Below are positions 24,470-32,931 of a stretch of 64,000 nt of DNA, piece by piece. Made by a program: the position numbers and the translations under genes. How positions within the stretch are numbered: position 1 is the stretch's first letter; every line of letters starts with the position of its first letter. Under the pieces are notes generated by a model. The model was not told the origin of the DNA. It was given only the letters and a program-made list of their open reading frames with translations, and searched no databases. The stretch is from Edaphosphingomonas laterariae (lineage in GTDB: Bacteria; Pseudomonadota; Alphaproteobacteria; Sphingomonadales; Sphingomonadaceae): the NCBI RefSeq assembly GCF_900188165.1, contig NZ_FZOS01000012.1, positions 1 through 64,000 on the forward strand. The letters are read 5' to 3'.

Positions 24470-26143
24470 TTAGGGTAATGGAGGGTAATCTAGGGCAAGC
24501 TGACTATTGAAAAATAGTGGTTTATTTCCCCTCCGATCCCCTGTAGTGTCCCCAAAATCCGGTTCGATTCCCGTAGGGGTCACCAGACTGTCGTGGCAGT
24601 CTCCAGCGGTCGAAATTTGCCCTCCCAAAAGGAGGGCATTTTTCGACAATTCCTCAAGCATTCCAAAAGGTTCGCGAAACCCAACGGACAGGCTTCCATC
24701 GGCCCAGGAACAGTTGCTGAGGACCAGGTTTAGAGCCCTGCGCTTGTGGCCCACAGCCATGTCCGCGAATCCCTTGTGCGCCGTGCGAACGACGTCGAGC
24801 AAGGCGATGCTGTCGTCGACATAGGCATCGTCGGCATTGCTGAGCAGCTCCAATCCCCGGATCGCGCGGGCGCGCTCATCGCGCCAGGTGACGGAGATGC
24901 GGTCGTGGAACTCCGCCGTGATCCGACCTTCGACCTTGTCGAGATAAATCATGTCCAGTCGGTCCTGGAGTTGGCTGGCTTCCGCGATGAGTTTCTCTTT
25001 CCTCGCTTCCCGATCCCGGCGCTCGTCGGCATGACCTTCACGCAGGGCGCGCTGCACCAGGCCGAACACCTCGTCGTCGAGGCGGAGGCGTGCGAGCACG
25101 TTCTCGAAATACGTGTCGAGGATTTCCTGCCGCACATAGGGTTCCGGGCATTTCCCTTTGAAGCCGGTGCAGTGGTAGTAGATGTATTTCTTCTTCTTGA
25201 GTTCCGCGACGATCGCGCAGCCGCAATGCCCGCAGGTCATCAACCCGGTGTAGGTAAACTCGACCGGCTTGGCGCGCAGATTGGCGGCGCTGCGGCCGTC
25301 GATGATCTCCTGGGCGTTCTCCCAAGTTTCGAGCGAGATGATCGGAGCGTGCAATCCGCGGTACAGCTTGCCGTTCCACTCGTATGAGCCCGTGTAGATG
25401 CGATTCCTGAGGACATAAAGAAGCGTGCTGGTCCCGACCGGCTTGCCGCTCCTGCGATATTTCAAGCCGAGTTCGCGCGCCTTCCCGGCAAGTTCCTTCA
25501 TCGAGTAGTTGCCCGTCCCGCACAGGTCGAACAGTTGGACGATGATCGGTGCCGTCTCCGGGTCGATCTCGATGACCTTCTTGCCGACGTCGTTTCGCAC
25601 GTTGCGATATCCAAGCGGCGCCAATGTCGGCCAATAGCCCTGCGCCGCCTTCTCATTCATGCCCTTTCGGGCTTCTTCCGAGAGATTATCGATGTAGTTC
25701 TTCGCCATCAGCACCTTGATGCCGTGCATGAACTTTTCCGAAGATCTAGACTCGGCGGACAGGACCACGCCTTCCTTGACGAGATGGACTTCGACATCCA
25801 ACTCGTCGAGTGTCACATAGTCCTTGAAGTTGCGGTAGAGCCTGTCGGTCTTCTCGACGAGGATGATGCGAACCGTCGGATGCCGGCGCAGATAGGCGAG
25901 CATGGCTTCGAATTCCGTGCGTCCCGCCTTCTTCGCGGTTTCGACGTCGATATGCTCGGAGACGACGTTGATGTCGTTCAACGCGGCATATTCTTGCAGC
26001 AGCTTGATCTGCGCCGGGATCGAGAAGCCTTCGCGTTCCTGGTCCGCGGTGGACACCCGCGCATAGAGGACGGCTTTACGCGCGGCGAACGCATCGACCG
26101 CGCGTTTGACTTTCCGTTTCGGTGCTGTCCGCGGCCTCGCCAT
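24470..26143 (-). CDS. Large serine recombinase
   Basis: 557 residues. The catalytic domain begins with VLYARVSTADQEREGFS, where Ser31 is the nucleophile position, and continues with IILVEKTDRLYRNFKDY and ILSAESRSSEKFMHG-like segments. The recombinase domain (YIDNLSEEARKGMNEKAAQG, then PLGYRNVRN) and a zinc ribbon (CGHCGC...C) near 302-335 follow, and then a coiled coil. The protein ends with VTPTGIEPDFGD, encoded by the reverse complement of a tRNA 3' end. It probably integrated a former island or ICE at that tRNA gene. No interruption is seen, so it may still be active. Confidence 0.93.
   Translation of the reverse strand: MARPRTAPKRKVKRAVDAFAARKAVLYARVSTADQEREGFSIPAQIKLLQEYAALNDINVVSEHIDVETAKKAGRTEFEAMLAYLRRHPTVRIILVEKTDRLYRNFKDYVTLDELDVEVHLVKEGVVLSAESRSSEKFMHGIKVLMAKNYIDNLSEEARKGMNEKAAQGYWPTLAPLGYRNVRNDVGKKVIEIDPETAPIIVQLFDLCGTGNYSMKELAGKARELGLKYRRSGKPVGTSTLLYVLRNRIYTGSYEWNGKLYRGLHAPIISLETWENAQEIIDGRSAANLRAKPVEFTYTGLMTCGHCGCAIVAELKKKKYIYYHCTGFKGKCPEPYVRQEILDTYFENVLARLRLDDEVFGLVQRALREGHADERRDREARKEKLIAEASQLQDRLDMIYLDKVEGRITAEFHDRISVTWRDERARAIRGLELLSNADDAYVDDSIALLDVVRTAHKGFADMAVGHKRRALNLVLSNCSWADGSLSVGFREPFGMLEELSKNALLLGGQISTAGDCHDSLVTPTGIEPDFGDTTGDRRGNKPLFFNSQLALDYPPLP
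24561..24585 (+). other. Probable attachment-site remnant: 3' end of a tRNA gene
   Basis: On the + strand the bases GGTTCGATTC then CCGTAGGGGTCACCA read as the T-loop, acceptor strand and CCA of a tRNA gene. The upstream sequence cannot fold into the remaining arms, so this is only the end of a tRNA, carried inside the 3' end of the serine recombinase. That is the usual result of integration at a tRNA 3' end. The isotype cannot be named from this piece. Confidence 0.6.
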
Positions 26144-26333
26144 TTTTCAAAACTCCTCACTGAATGCCTGGACCCAATCCTCCTCCACCTCCAGGTATGA
26201 AAGATACGCGTCCCCGGCGGGCGAGCGCAGAAACGTCGCCCTGCTCATGTTCCCTGTTTATTCCGGTTCAGACGCCGGGGGTCAAGTCGCTGTTCGACTC
26301 CAACGCCGATAGCTTTGTCTGTTTCTCAGCCGA

Positions 26334-26738
26334 TCATTTCTTCCTCCGCTGCGAGTGCGCTTTGTCCAGTTTCGCCGCCTGGGCGTGATCGCCCGCGAGC
26401 GTGTAGTAGTCCGCGAGGTCACCGAGCAGTGCCCGCGCCTCGTCCTCCGACACGTCCCGGCCGAGCCGGCGCGCAAAGATCACCTTGGCGTCGGCAATCA
26501 GTTCTTTCGAGAACTTGTCCCTGCGTGTGCTTCGCGGCTCGTGAAGGTCGATTGGCCGCTCTTCGGCCGAATTGGAGGATCCGGGTTGCGGGCGGACGAC
26601 CGCGCTCGAGATGCCGGGTCGCGCTTTTCCCTTTTGGCTGGAAGGAGCAGTCGACAGATCGGCCGGATCATCGACGGGGCCATATCGGGTATGAGGCGAT
26701 CTGGAGCGCCTCATCGGACCGGTGCCGTGATCCTGCAC
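26334..26738 (-). CDS. Hypothetical protein upstream of the recombinase
   Basis: 134 residues, with the start uncertain (two ATGs near 26711-26738). The first half is low-complexity and basic. The C-terminal half is a neat helical unit: FSKELIADAKVIFARRLGR, then DVSEDEARALLGDLADYY. Such small helical proteins often flank recombinases on mobile elements. It lies about 190 bp upstream of the recombinase gene on the same strand. No function is known. Confidence 0.5.
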   Translation of the reverse strand: MQDHGTGPMRRSRSPHTRYGPVDDPADLSTAPSSQKGKARPGISSAVVRPQPGSSNSAEERPIDLHEPRSTRRDKFSKELIADAKVIFARRLGRDVSEDEARALLGDLADYYTLAGDHAQAAKLDKAHSQRRKK

Positions 26739-26900
26739 CCGGAAGGCGTGCGGGTTGCGGTCCTAGGCCGGAGCGCCTTCAAGAGAACGGGATAGTGGTA
26801 GGTGCCGATTGCGCTCGGCGACTCGCGAGGCACCGCTACGACCGTGGGTCTGCATTTCGTCCCGCCCCCGACGACAGTTTGAAACAGGTGCCGACGCTGT

Positions 26901-27302
26901 TCATTTCACGTCCCACCAGCCCGGCCTCATCTCCTCCGTCACCAACCTGATCGTGGACTCTGCCACCAGATCGACGCACGCGCGCTCCACTGCTTCAAGA
27001 TCAGTATGAAGGAGCAATCGTGGAACCGGCATGCGCTGCGCCATGAACAGGACGGGCAACACGATGTTGCTGGCCGGAAGCCCGAGGCGGATCGTGGCGG
27101 CCAGATGATCGTCAAGCCGGGCGCCCTGGTTTCCGGCTTCGATCTCCCGCAGCCAGCGCAGGCTCACGCCGATGGCATCGGCCAATTCCACCTGCTTTAT
27201 CTGCCGGCGTCGGCGCTCTTCCCTGATGCGTTCGCCCGAGATTTGCTTGACCAGCCGGAAGCCTGAAAAATCGGCTGCGATAAGTTCGTCAGTCTGAGAC
27301 AT
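26901..27302 (-). CDS. XRE-family transcriptional regulator
   Basis: 133 residues from MSQTDELIAADFSG. GGGAGAGCAGG precedes this ATG, and the longer frame upstream is non-coding. The HTH spans about 25-75: IREERRRRQIKQVELADAIG, then VSLRWLREIEAGNQGARLDD. The C-terminus is helical and may dimerise. The gene is divergent from the transfer operon, with 385 bp between the starts, so a role as repressor of conjugation genes is plausible. It shows no peptidase or other domain. Confidence 0.82.
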   Translation of the reverse strand: MSQTDELIAADFSGFRLVKQISGERIREERRRRQIKQVELADAIGVSLRWLREIEAGNQGARLDDHLAATIRLGLPASNIVLPVLFMAQRMPVPRLLLHTDLEAVERACVDLVAESTIRLVTEEMRPGWWDVK

Positions 27303-27687
27303 CCTGCTCTCCCTTCTGGAGAATGCGTTCCGCCACCTACCCCCAACATGAGTGAATAGGTGGGGAAACAAAAATCCCGCAATAGGAAATGGTCTCAGAA
27401 ATTGGCGGCAATAATGTTCACAAAATCGGATCAATAGGAACAATCGTTCCGATCTTGTCCAAGACATCCCGATAGTGAATATTTCATCCAAACCACGCAC
27501 AATTTAACTAAATTGCACCTCAGGTAAGTTTGTTGATCTGTAGCGGCAGATCATTGCCGGTCGCTATTGCGCCGAATCGGAAACACTTTCATCCACTGAC
27601 TGTCCGCGGCGACCAGCGAGATTCGCAGCTCACCCCGACACACAAACATCAGATCCGGCGCTTCGGGCGCCGAACAGGGAGTCGTGC
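27303..27687. promoter_or_regulatory. Divergent control region: XRE regulator and tra operon
   Basis: 385 bp without a gene, more AT-rich than the rest. It contains three inverted repeats: CCACCTA (27333-27339) with TAGGTGG (27357-27363), close to the XRE start; GGAAC-AATC-GTTCC at 27437-27450; and GATCTG (27535-27540) with CAGATC (27547-27552), nearer the tra operon. These are candidate operators. I see no clear sigma70 pair that I would place with confidence. Confidence 0.45.
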
Positions 27688-27969
27688 ATGATGAAGCCGA
27701 TTACCAGCGCGATGGCTGCCGCCCTCGCACTATGGACGGGAAGCTTTCCCGCGCATGCCAAAGCCGTGCGACCGCCCCCCGCACAGCGCCTGGAAAGCCA
27801 TATCGTCCAGACTCCGGCAGGGTTCGCAATCTGCACCTGCGGCTCATCTTGCGCAGCGACCGCCGACAAGCGACCCGAGCCGATCCGGATTGGCGCGAAC
27901 GTCCGCCTCGACCCCGCGCTCGTGGAGCGCGCCGCGCGGGCCAGAGAGGAAATCCGCCATGCGCGCTAA
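27688..27969 (+). CDS. Small secreted protein at the head of the tra operon
   Basis: 93 residues with AGGGAG six bases upstream of the ATG. It has a typical signal peptide (SAMAAALALWTGSFPAHAKA), then a short mature part with a CTCGSSC motif, possibly a disulfide or metal site. No family is recognised. It is the first gene of the rightward transfer operon and overlaps the start of the DsbC-like gene by 11 bases. Confidence 0.62.
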   Translation: MMKPITSAMAAALALWTGSFPAHAKAVRPPPAQRLESHIVQTPAGFAICTCGSSCAATADKRPEPIRIGANVRLDPALVERAARAREEIRHAR

Positions 27970-28729
27970 CTGCTTCCACACGATCTGCGCGGTCTTCGCG
28001 CTCGGCGCCGCCGCTCCGGTGATCGCCCAGGCCCAGACCGATCCGGCGCTCGAAGCCGCGCTCGATGAAGCGCAGCAGCAACTCCAGCAGACCTTCACCA
28101 ATCTCACCTTCGAGGATTTCGGGCCGTCCCCGGTGAAGGGTCCGATCTACCAGGCGAGCGCTGGCGGCCGCATCATCTATTATGCGCCCGAAAGCGAACA
28201 TCTGCTGTTCGCGGCCGTCTATGACAGCAACGGCCTCAATCTCACGGCGCTGGCGCAGGACGCCGCCGCCCGGCGCAAGCTTGCCGGCATCGATACCAGC
28301 AAGGCCCTTGCGATCGGTCCCGTGGGCGCTCCGCAGGTCATCGAGTTCACCGATCCCGACTGCCCCTACTGCCGGGCGCTCGATCGCTTCTGGGCGGCCA
28401 AGGCGGCCGAGGGCAAACCGGTTCGGCGCCTGATCTTCTTCGTCAGCGGCATCCATCCGGAAGCCGCCGCGAAAGGCGAGCATATCCATTGCTCGCCCGA
28501 CAAGGAGGCGGCCTTCCACGCGATCTATTCCGGCGCGGCCCCCGACCAGCTCCGGCAATGTGCCGAGGGTGCGGCCAGGATCAAGGCCGACGCAGCGGTG
28601 GTCAGCAAGATCGGCGTCAGCGGCACGCCGACCATCATCGCGGACGGCAAGCTGGTATCCGGGTTCCAGCAGGCGGAGCTGGAGGAGTTCCTCTCCAGCC
28701 ACCAGGCGCAGGCCAATGCCGCGCGCTGA
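27959..28729 (+). CDS. dsbC: DsbC-like periplasmic disulfide isomerase
   Basis: 256 residues from MRANCFHTIC, with AGAGAGGAA before the ATG. A signal peptide occupies about 1-25. The N-terminal dimerisation region is followed by a thioredoxin fold with ITFTDPDCPYCR-like sequence (here EFTDPDCPYCRAL; CPYC near 134), and GVSGTPTIIADGKLV with the cis-Pro. Conjugation operons of this type often carry a DsbC to fold Cys-rich TraN, TraU and TraF. The long N-terminal extension in the open frame was rejected because it has no ribosome-binding site and overlaps the first gene. Confidence 0.9.
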   Translation: MRANCFHTICAVFALGAAAPVIAQAQTDPALEAALDEAQQQLQQTFTNLTFEDFGPSPVKGPIYQASAGGRIIYYAPESEHLLFAAVYDSNGLNLTALAQDAAARRKLAGIDTSKALAIGPVGAPQVIEFTDPDCPYCRALDRFWAAKAAEGKPVRRLIFFVSGIHPEAAAKGEHIHCSPDKEAAFHAIYSGAAPDQLRQCAEGAARIKADAAVVSKIGVSGTPTIIADGKLVSGFQQAELEEFLSSHQAQANAAR

Positions 28730-28925
28730 GGGTTCCCAATACCCGTTCATGGCGGCCGCGCGCGGGTCCCTGCCTCTGCCTCGCGCGGACGGCGACACGC
28801 GGCGGACCGGGATGCCGGCGGCCATGGCCCATTCGGGCCGTCCAGCCATGCCGTCGGCCGACAGCGATCACGATCGATGCCGGCAGGCAGTCACGCGGAC
28901 GGCCCAACTTCGCAGGAGCATCTAT

Positions 28926-29243
28926 ATGTTGAGGACCATCGGCAGACAGACCGTCGCCGTCGCCAATGTCGGCATCCCTTTGACCGCGCTCGCCTTGCTT
29001 GGCGCCGGAGGGGCTCATGCCTTCTCCGCACCGGCGGCGGGCGACCTTGGCTACGACATCTACGATATCGTCGTGAACCAGGGCGTCAAAGGCCCGCTCG
29101 GCTTCGTCGGTGGCGTCGCGGCCTTTCTGTTCGGCGTGAGCAGGCTGTTCAGCAATATCATGATCGGCATCCCGACCATCGTCGCCGCCGTCTGCCTGAT
29201 CAAGGCGGACTCGATCCTCCAGACCTTCGGAATGGTGATCTGA
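28926..29243 (+). CDS. traA: TraA-type conjugative pilin
   Basis: 105 residues with AGGAG seven bases before the ATG. The basic N-terminus (MLRTIGRQ) and long leader are followed by a hydrophobic mature pilin: GPLGFVGGVAAFLFGVSRLF and IMIGIPTIVAAVCLIKADSI are the two membrane helices. Cleavage probably occurs after GGAHAFSA. Order and size match F-type TraA, and TraL follows. Pilin monomers wait in the inner membrane and are assembled into the conjugative pilus. Confidence 0.85.
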   Translation: MLRTIGRQTVAVANVGIPLTALALLGAGGAHAFSAPAAGDLGYDIYDIVVNQGVKGPLGFVGGVAAFLFGVSRLFSNIMIGIPTIVAAVCLIKADSILQTFGMVI

Positions 29244-29378
29244 ACCTCCCGTCCGCGCGGTGCCGATAAAGGCGCGCGCGGACACCCCCGGACCTGGGCG
29301 CGCAGGCGCCCCGGTGAACCCTCCCGCGAAGTCCAATCCGCTTCTGCAGGACGGTTGTGAAGCAAGAGGAGAAGGTGC

Positions 29379-29645
29379 GTGGACGAGCGACTGCCCCAAT
29401 ATCTGCACAAGCCGGTCCAGATCCTGTGGTTTGGCTCGGACGAGTTCGTGCTGGTGATCACGGTCATCTTCGTCGCGGTCATCGTCGGCGGAATGCTCGG
29501 TTGGGCGCTCGTCGCGGGCCTTCTCCTTTTCGTCCCCTGGCTGCGCACCAAGCCGCGCGGGTTCATCCCGCACCTGGCCTGGCGCTGGGGCCTCATCGCT
29601 TTCCGCAACTATCCGGGTCCGACGCAGACCCGCTTCTTCGAGTGA
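29379..29645 (+). CDS. traL: TraL, pilus assembly protein
   Basis: 88 residues from a GTG (the reading frame begins MDERLPQYLHKPVQILWFGS). A purine-rich AGGAGAAGG lies just upstream. It contains two closely spaced hydrophobic segments (FVLVITVIFVAVIVGGMLGW and ALVAGLLLFVPWL), then FIPHLAWRWG and the C-terminal NYPGPTQTRFFE, all classic for TraL. It belongs to the inner-membrane pilus assembly platform. The stop overlaps the start of TraE (GTGA). Confidence 0.92.
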   Translation: MDERLPQYLHKPVQILWFGSDEFVLVITVIFVAVIVGGMLGWALVAGLLLFVPWLRTKPRGFIPHLAWRWGLIAFRNYPGPTQTRFFE

Positions 29646-30286
29646 GCGCGCCCGTGTTCCGTCGATCATCCCGCACGCCGACCGATCCGCTGCTCGGCAA
29701 GCCCGCCAGCTTCGGCATCCACCGCTACATCCAGGGGTCGAGCAACCTGTTCGAGGAGAACCGGCTGCTCAAGCTCGCCGTAGTCGGCCTGTTCGGCATC
29801 ACTGCGGTGCTCGGCACGCTGATCTACACCTCGAACCAGAACACGCGCACCGTCGTGGTCCCGTTCGCCGCGAGCGGCGATCTCTATGTGACGGGCAGCA
29901 AGCCGTCCGAGGCCTATCTGCGCACGATCACGCGCAACATGGTCTCGCTCTCGGGCACCTATTCGGCCTATTCGGCGGACCGGCAGTTCCAGGAACTGCT
30001 GAGCATCACCCATCCTTCGGCCTACAACAGCCTGCGCGACAGCCTCAACCGGCTGCTCGACGAGCTGGCCGACAATCCGACGCTTTCGATCGCGACCTAT
30101 ATCCGTCCCGATCAGCCGGTGACCTGGACCGACCGCGAGATTCTCGTGCCGGTCGAGAAGGTCCGGGTGATCGGCGGCGTGATCCGCAAGTTCCGGGGCA
30201 ATCTGCGGATTCGCTACGCGATCGACAATGGCCGCTTCTGGCTGATCGCCCTTTCCGAGGAAAACTTCGATGCCAATCCCCGTTAA
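29642..30286 (+). CDS. traE: TraE, inner-membrane T4SS protein (VirB5-order partner)
   Basis: 214 residues from a GTG overlapping the TraL stop. A cytoplasmic N-terminus is followed by one membrane helix (LLKLAVVGLFGITAVLGTLI), then a periplasmic VirB8-like domain of the TraE family with VVVPFAASGDLYVTG and the C-terminal FRGNLRIRYAIDNGRFWLIA. Length and order agree with F-type systems. It is likely a core part of the mating channel. The end overlaps the start of TraK by 17 bases. Confidence 0.93.
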   Translation: MSAPVFRRSSRTPTDPLLGKPASFGIHRYIQGSSNLFEENRLLKLAVVGLFGITAVLGTLIYTSNQNTRTVVVPFAASGDLYVTGSKPSEAYLRTITRNMVSLSGTYSAYSADRQFQELLSITHPSAYNSLRDSLNRLLDELADNPTLSIATYIRPDQPVTWTDREILVPVEKVRVIGGVIRKFRGNLRIRYAIDNGRFWLIALSEENFDANPR

Positions 30287-31028
30287 GCGGCTGCTGGCGC
30301 TCGGCCTCGCGCTCGCACCGCTCCCGGCGGCGGCGCAGACGATCGTCGCGCTGCCCGACCAGACCAGCACGATCCGCCTGTCCAACCGCGACATCAACCA
30401 TGTCATCTGCGCGGGCGGCGAGATCGAGGATGTGAAATTCTCCGCCGAGAAGGCGATCGCGGTAGAACGTGCCGGGTCCGATGCCTGGATCAAGTTCCTC
30501 GTTCGCGAGATCGACGATGCCGGCGCGGTGACGCGCACCTTCGTCACGGTCCCGTCCGAGTTCTTCATCAGCTGCAATGGCGCGGTCTATGCGCTCTACG
30601 CGGAACCCTCGGACATTCCCGCGCAGACCGTGATGCTCCAGCCCGGCACAAGCCAGCGCGCGCGGGCCAACGAGGATCTGCTCGGCCCGCTGGTCGAGGA
30701 AGAGCGCGCCGTCTCCATCACCCTGTCGATGCTCCAGGACCGCATACCGGGAAGTTTCACCCCGGTCGCGCCGCGAGCCGGCAATATCCGTCTCGCCGCT
30801 TTACCCGGCGCCGCGATCGATGAGCGCAAGCGCATCGATATCGAAGGATCGGGGCTTTCGGCATCCGAATATCTGGTCACGGTGGCAAGCGACGCGACGC
30901 TCGACGAGCATAGCTTCCTCGATTCCGCGCTCGGCGCCAACATCTTCGCGGTCACGCTCGACCGGACGACGTTGCAGGCCGGAGAGACCGCGCGCCTCAT
31001 CGTCGTGCGCCGGGGAGCGACCCAGTGA
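30270..31028 (+). CDS. traK: TraK, secretin-like outer-membrane core component
   Basis: 252 residues with a signal peptide (VKRLLALGLALAPLPAAAQ). The VirB9-like fold has an N-terminal beta region (LSNRDINHVICAGGEIEDV) and a C-terminal beta domain ending ARLIVVRRGATQ. TraK joins TraV and TraB in the outer-membrane core complex of F-type T4SS. The start lies inside the end of TraE and the stop overlaps TraB by four bases, so the module is translationally coupled. Confidence 0.93.
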   Translation: MPIPVKRLLALGLALAPLPAAAQTIVALPDQTSTIRLSNRDINHVICAGGEIEDVKFSAEKAIAVERAGSDAWIKFLVREIDDAGAVTRTFVTVPSEFFISCNGAVYALYAEPSDIPAQTVMLQPGTSQRARANEDLLGPLVEEERAVSITLSMLQDRIPGSFTPVAPRAGNIRLAALPGAAIDERKRIDIEGSGLSASEYLVTVASDATLDEHSFLDSALGANIFAVTLDRTTLQAGETARLIVVRRGATQ

Positions 31029-32317
31029 GCGGCGCGGACGATCCCGCCGGCCCGGCCGACCTCGGCGGCGCAACCGGCAGCTACCGGGAGCACCTCGCCG
31101 CGCAGGCGCGCGCCGATGCGCCGACGGCGGAGCGCGGCCCCGCCTTGCTCGACATGCGGGCACGCTGGGCCTCGTTCAATTCGCGGCAGCAACTTCGCCT
31201 CAAACAACTGGGCGTCGCGGGCGCTGTCGGGCTGCTCGGCGTCGGGCTCTATTTCGCGAGCGGCGACACCACGCAGGATACCGAAGCGCCGGCCGCCTCG
31301 AAGCTCGATATGGGCGCCGGCCTTCGCGGCGACAGCCTCGAAATCAAGCTGCGCGGAGACCTGAAGAAGATCCTCGACGGCCAGACGCTGCTCGGCGATC
31401 GCGTCACCGCGATCGAGGAAGGCAAGATCGGCCCCGGTAGCGCCGGCGCAGGCGGAGGCGATCTTCCGCCCGCCCTTCCGGGCGATGTCCCCGAGTTTCC
31501 GCCGTCGCCGGATACGAGCGATCTCGACCCGTCCGTCACCGCGCCGCCCGCGATTCCCTCAGCGCCGCCCGCGCCGCCCGCTCCCCCGGTCGAGAAAACG
31601 GTTGGCGCGATCGGCGGCGCGACCAGCCCGGTCGCGGCCGGCGACGCGGCGGCGGGCGCTAAAAAAAAGACCCGGACGATCTATTTGCCGCCTGGTTTCA
31701 TGAAGGCGCGGCTGCTGACCGGGATCGACGCGCTGGCGAGCCGCGACGCGACCAGCAATCCCGAACCGCTGATCGCCCGCGTGCAGGCGCCCGCCGTACT
31801 CCCCAATGACGTCAAGGCCAATCTTGCCGGCTGCTTCGTCATCGGCAACGCCACCGGCAGCCTCGCCAAGGAGCGTGTCGAGGTCCAGCTCGTCTCACTC
31901 TCCTGCGTCGATTTCGACGAACGCTCGGTGGTCGATCAACCCATCAAGGGCTTCTTCGTCGACGCGGACGGGAAGAAGGGCCTGTCCGGCAAGGTCGTCA
32001 CCCGTGCCGGCGCCGCGCTCGCGCGCGCCTTCATTGCGGGCACGATCACCGGCATCGCCGATACCGTCGAGAACACGGTGGGCGATGTGTCCACCTCGGC
32101 GCTGGGCTCGGTGCGCTCCTTCGACGCGGGCGATGCCGCCAAGGCCGGCATTGCCGGCGGCCTGTCCCGGTCGTCCGAGAAGCTCACCGACTTCTACCTC
32201 GATCTCGCGCGCCAGGCCGGTCCGATCGTCGAGGTCGGCGCGGCCAAGGATGTGGTCGTGGTGATCCAGGAGGGCGTGTCCCTCGAAATCAAGCCGACGG
32301 CGGGGAGCAAGTTCTGA
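31025..32317 (+). CDS. traB: TraB, VirB10-like channel scaffold
   Basis: 430 residues from a GTG-type start overlapping the TraK stop. A short cytoplasmic part is followed by one membrane helix (LGVAGAVGLLGVGLYFA), a Pro-rich linker (PPAIPSAPPAPPAPP near 175-195) and the periplasmic TrbI/VirB10 domain (IYLPPGFMKARLLTGIDALA, then VELVSLSCVDFDE-type segments). It ends ISLEIKPTAGSKF. VirB10 spans both membranes and gates the channel. The size is close to the F protein (475). Confidence 0.94.
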   Translation: MSGADDPAGPADLGGATGSYREHLAAQARADAPTAERGPALLDMRARWASFNSRQQLRLKQLGVAGAVGLLGVGLYFASGDTTQDTEAPAASKLDMGAGLRGDSLEIKLRGDLKKILDGQTLLGDRVTAIEEGKIGPGSAGAGGGDLPPALPGDVPEFPPSPDTSDLDPSVTAPPAIPSAPPAPPAPPVEKTVGAIGGATSPVAAGDAAAGAKKKTRTIYLPPGFMKARLLTGIDALASRDATSNPEPLIARVQAPAVLPNDVKANLAGCFVIGNATGSLAKERVEVQLVSLSCVDFDERSVVDQPIKGFFVDADGKKGLSGKVVTRAGAALARAFIAGTITGIADTVENTVGDVSTSALGSVRSFDAGDAAKAGIAGGLSRSSEKLTDFYLDLARQAGPIVEVGAAKDVVVVIQEGVSLEIKPTAGSKF

Positions 32318-32931
32318 TGCGCCCGCCCATCCCCCGCCACGGAGCCAGCCCCATGCCCCACACGCAGCGCCGGCGCGCCAAGCGCGCCTCCACCTTCATC
32401 CTCTTCCTTCCCGCGCTTGCCGCGTTGGGCGGGTGCGCGACGCTCGGTTCGGTCATGTCGCCCTACAGCGAGAAATTCTCCTGCAAGAACGACGATCATG
32501 GCCAGTGCATCCACCCGGACAAGGCCTATGCCGATGCCGTCGCGGGGACGGCATCGAAGTCGGACCCCGCCGTCACGCGCGACAAGGCCAAGCTGCGCGG
32601 CCGCGCGGATACGGGCGCCGGGCGAAACCGGTCCGCGGGCCAGGGCTATGCCGGTTACCGGGAGAGCGTCTATCGCGAGCTTCAGGGGCTGATCGATCAG
32701 CCGGTCACGCCGATGCTCAAGCCCCCGCGTACGGTTCGCACGCTGATCCTGCCCTATTCGGACCAGCACCGACCCGACCGGCTCTACATGCAGCGCTATG
32801 TGTTCTCGATCCTCGAACGCCCGCAATGGGTGGTCGGCGACTATCTGGTCACCCCGCAATCCTCTTCGCTGCGCGTGCCGATCCTCGAACAGGTCCAGGA
32901 ACGCGGGCCGGCCCTGGACGAGCGGCCGTGA
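32317..32931 (+). CDS. traV: TraV, lipoprotein of the T4SS core
   Basis: 204 residues from the ATG overlapping the TraB stop (TGATG); an in-frame ATG at 32353 with a GGAG upstream is an equally good start and shortens the signal peptide. The lipobox LGGC follows a strong hydrophobic stretch (TFILFLPALAALGG). Beyond it come several Cys, PYSEKFSCKNDDHGQC and a Gln-rich end. TraV anchors the core complex in the outer membrane. The stop overlaps the TraC start. Confidence 0.9.
   Translation: MRPPIPRHGASPMPHTQRRRAKRASTFILFLPALAALGGCATLGSVMSPYSEKFSCKNDDHGQCIHPDKAYADAVAGTASKSDPAVTRDKAKLRGRADTGAGRNRSAGQGYAGYRESVYRELQGLIDQPVTPMLKPPRTVRTLILPYSDQHRPDRLYMQRYVFSILERPQWVVGDYLVTPQSSSLRVPILEQVQERGPALDERP

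Noticed and set aside
24540-24590. A possible complete tRNA gene on the + strand
   Set aside because: Only the T-loop, acceptor strand and CCA are present; the upstream bases cannot form the T-stem partner, the anticodon arm or the D arm.
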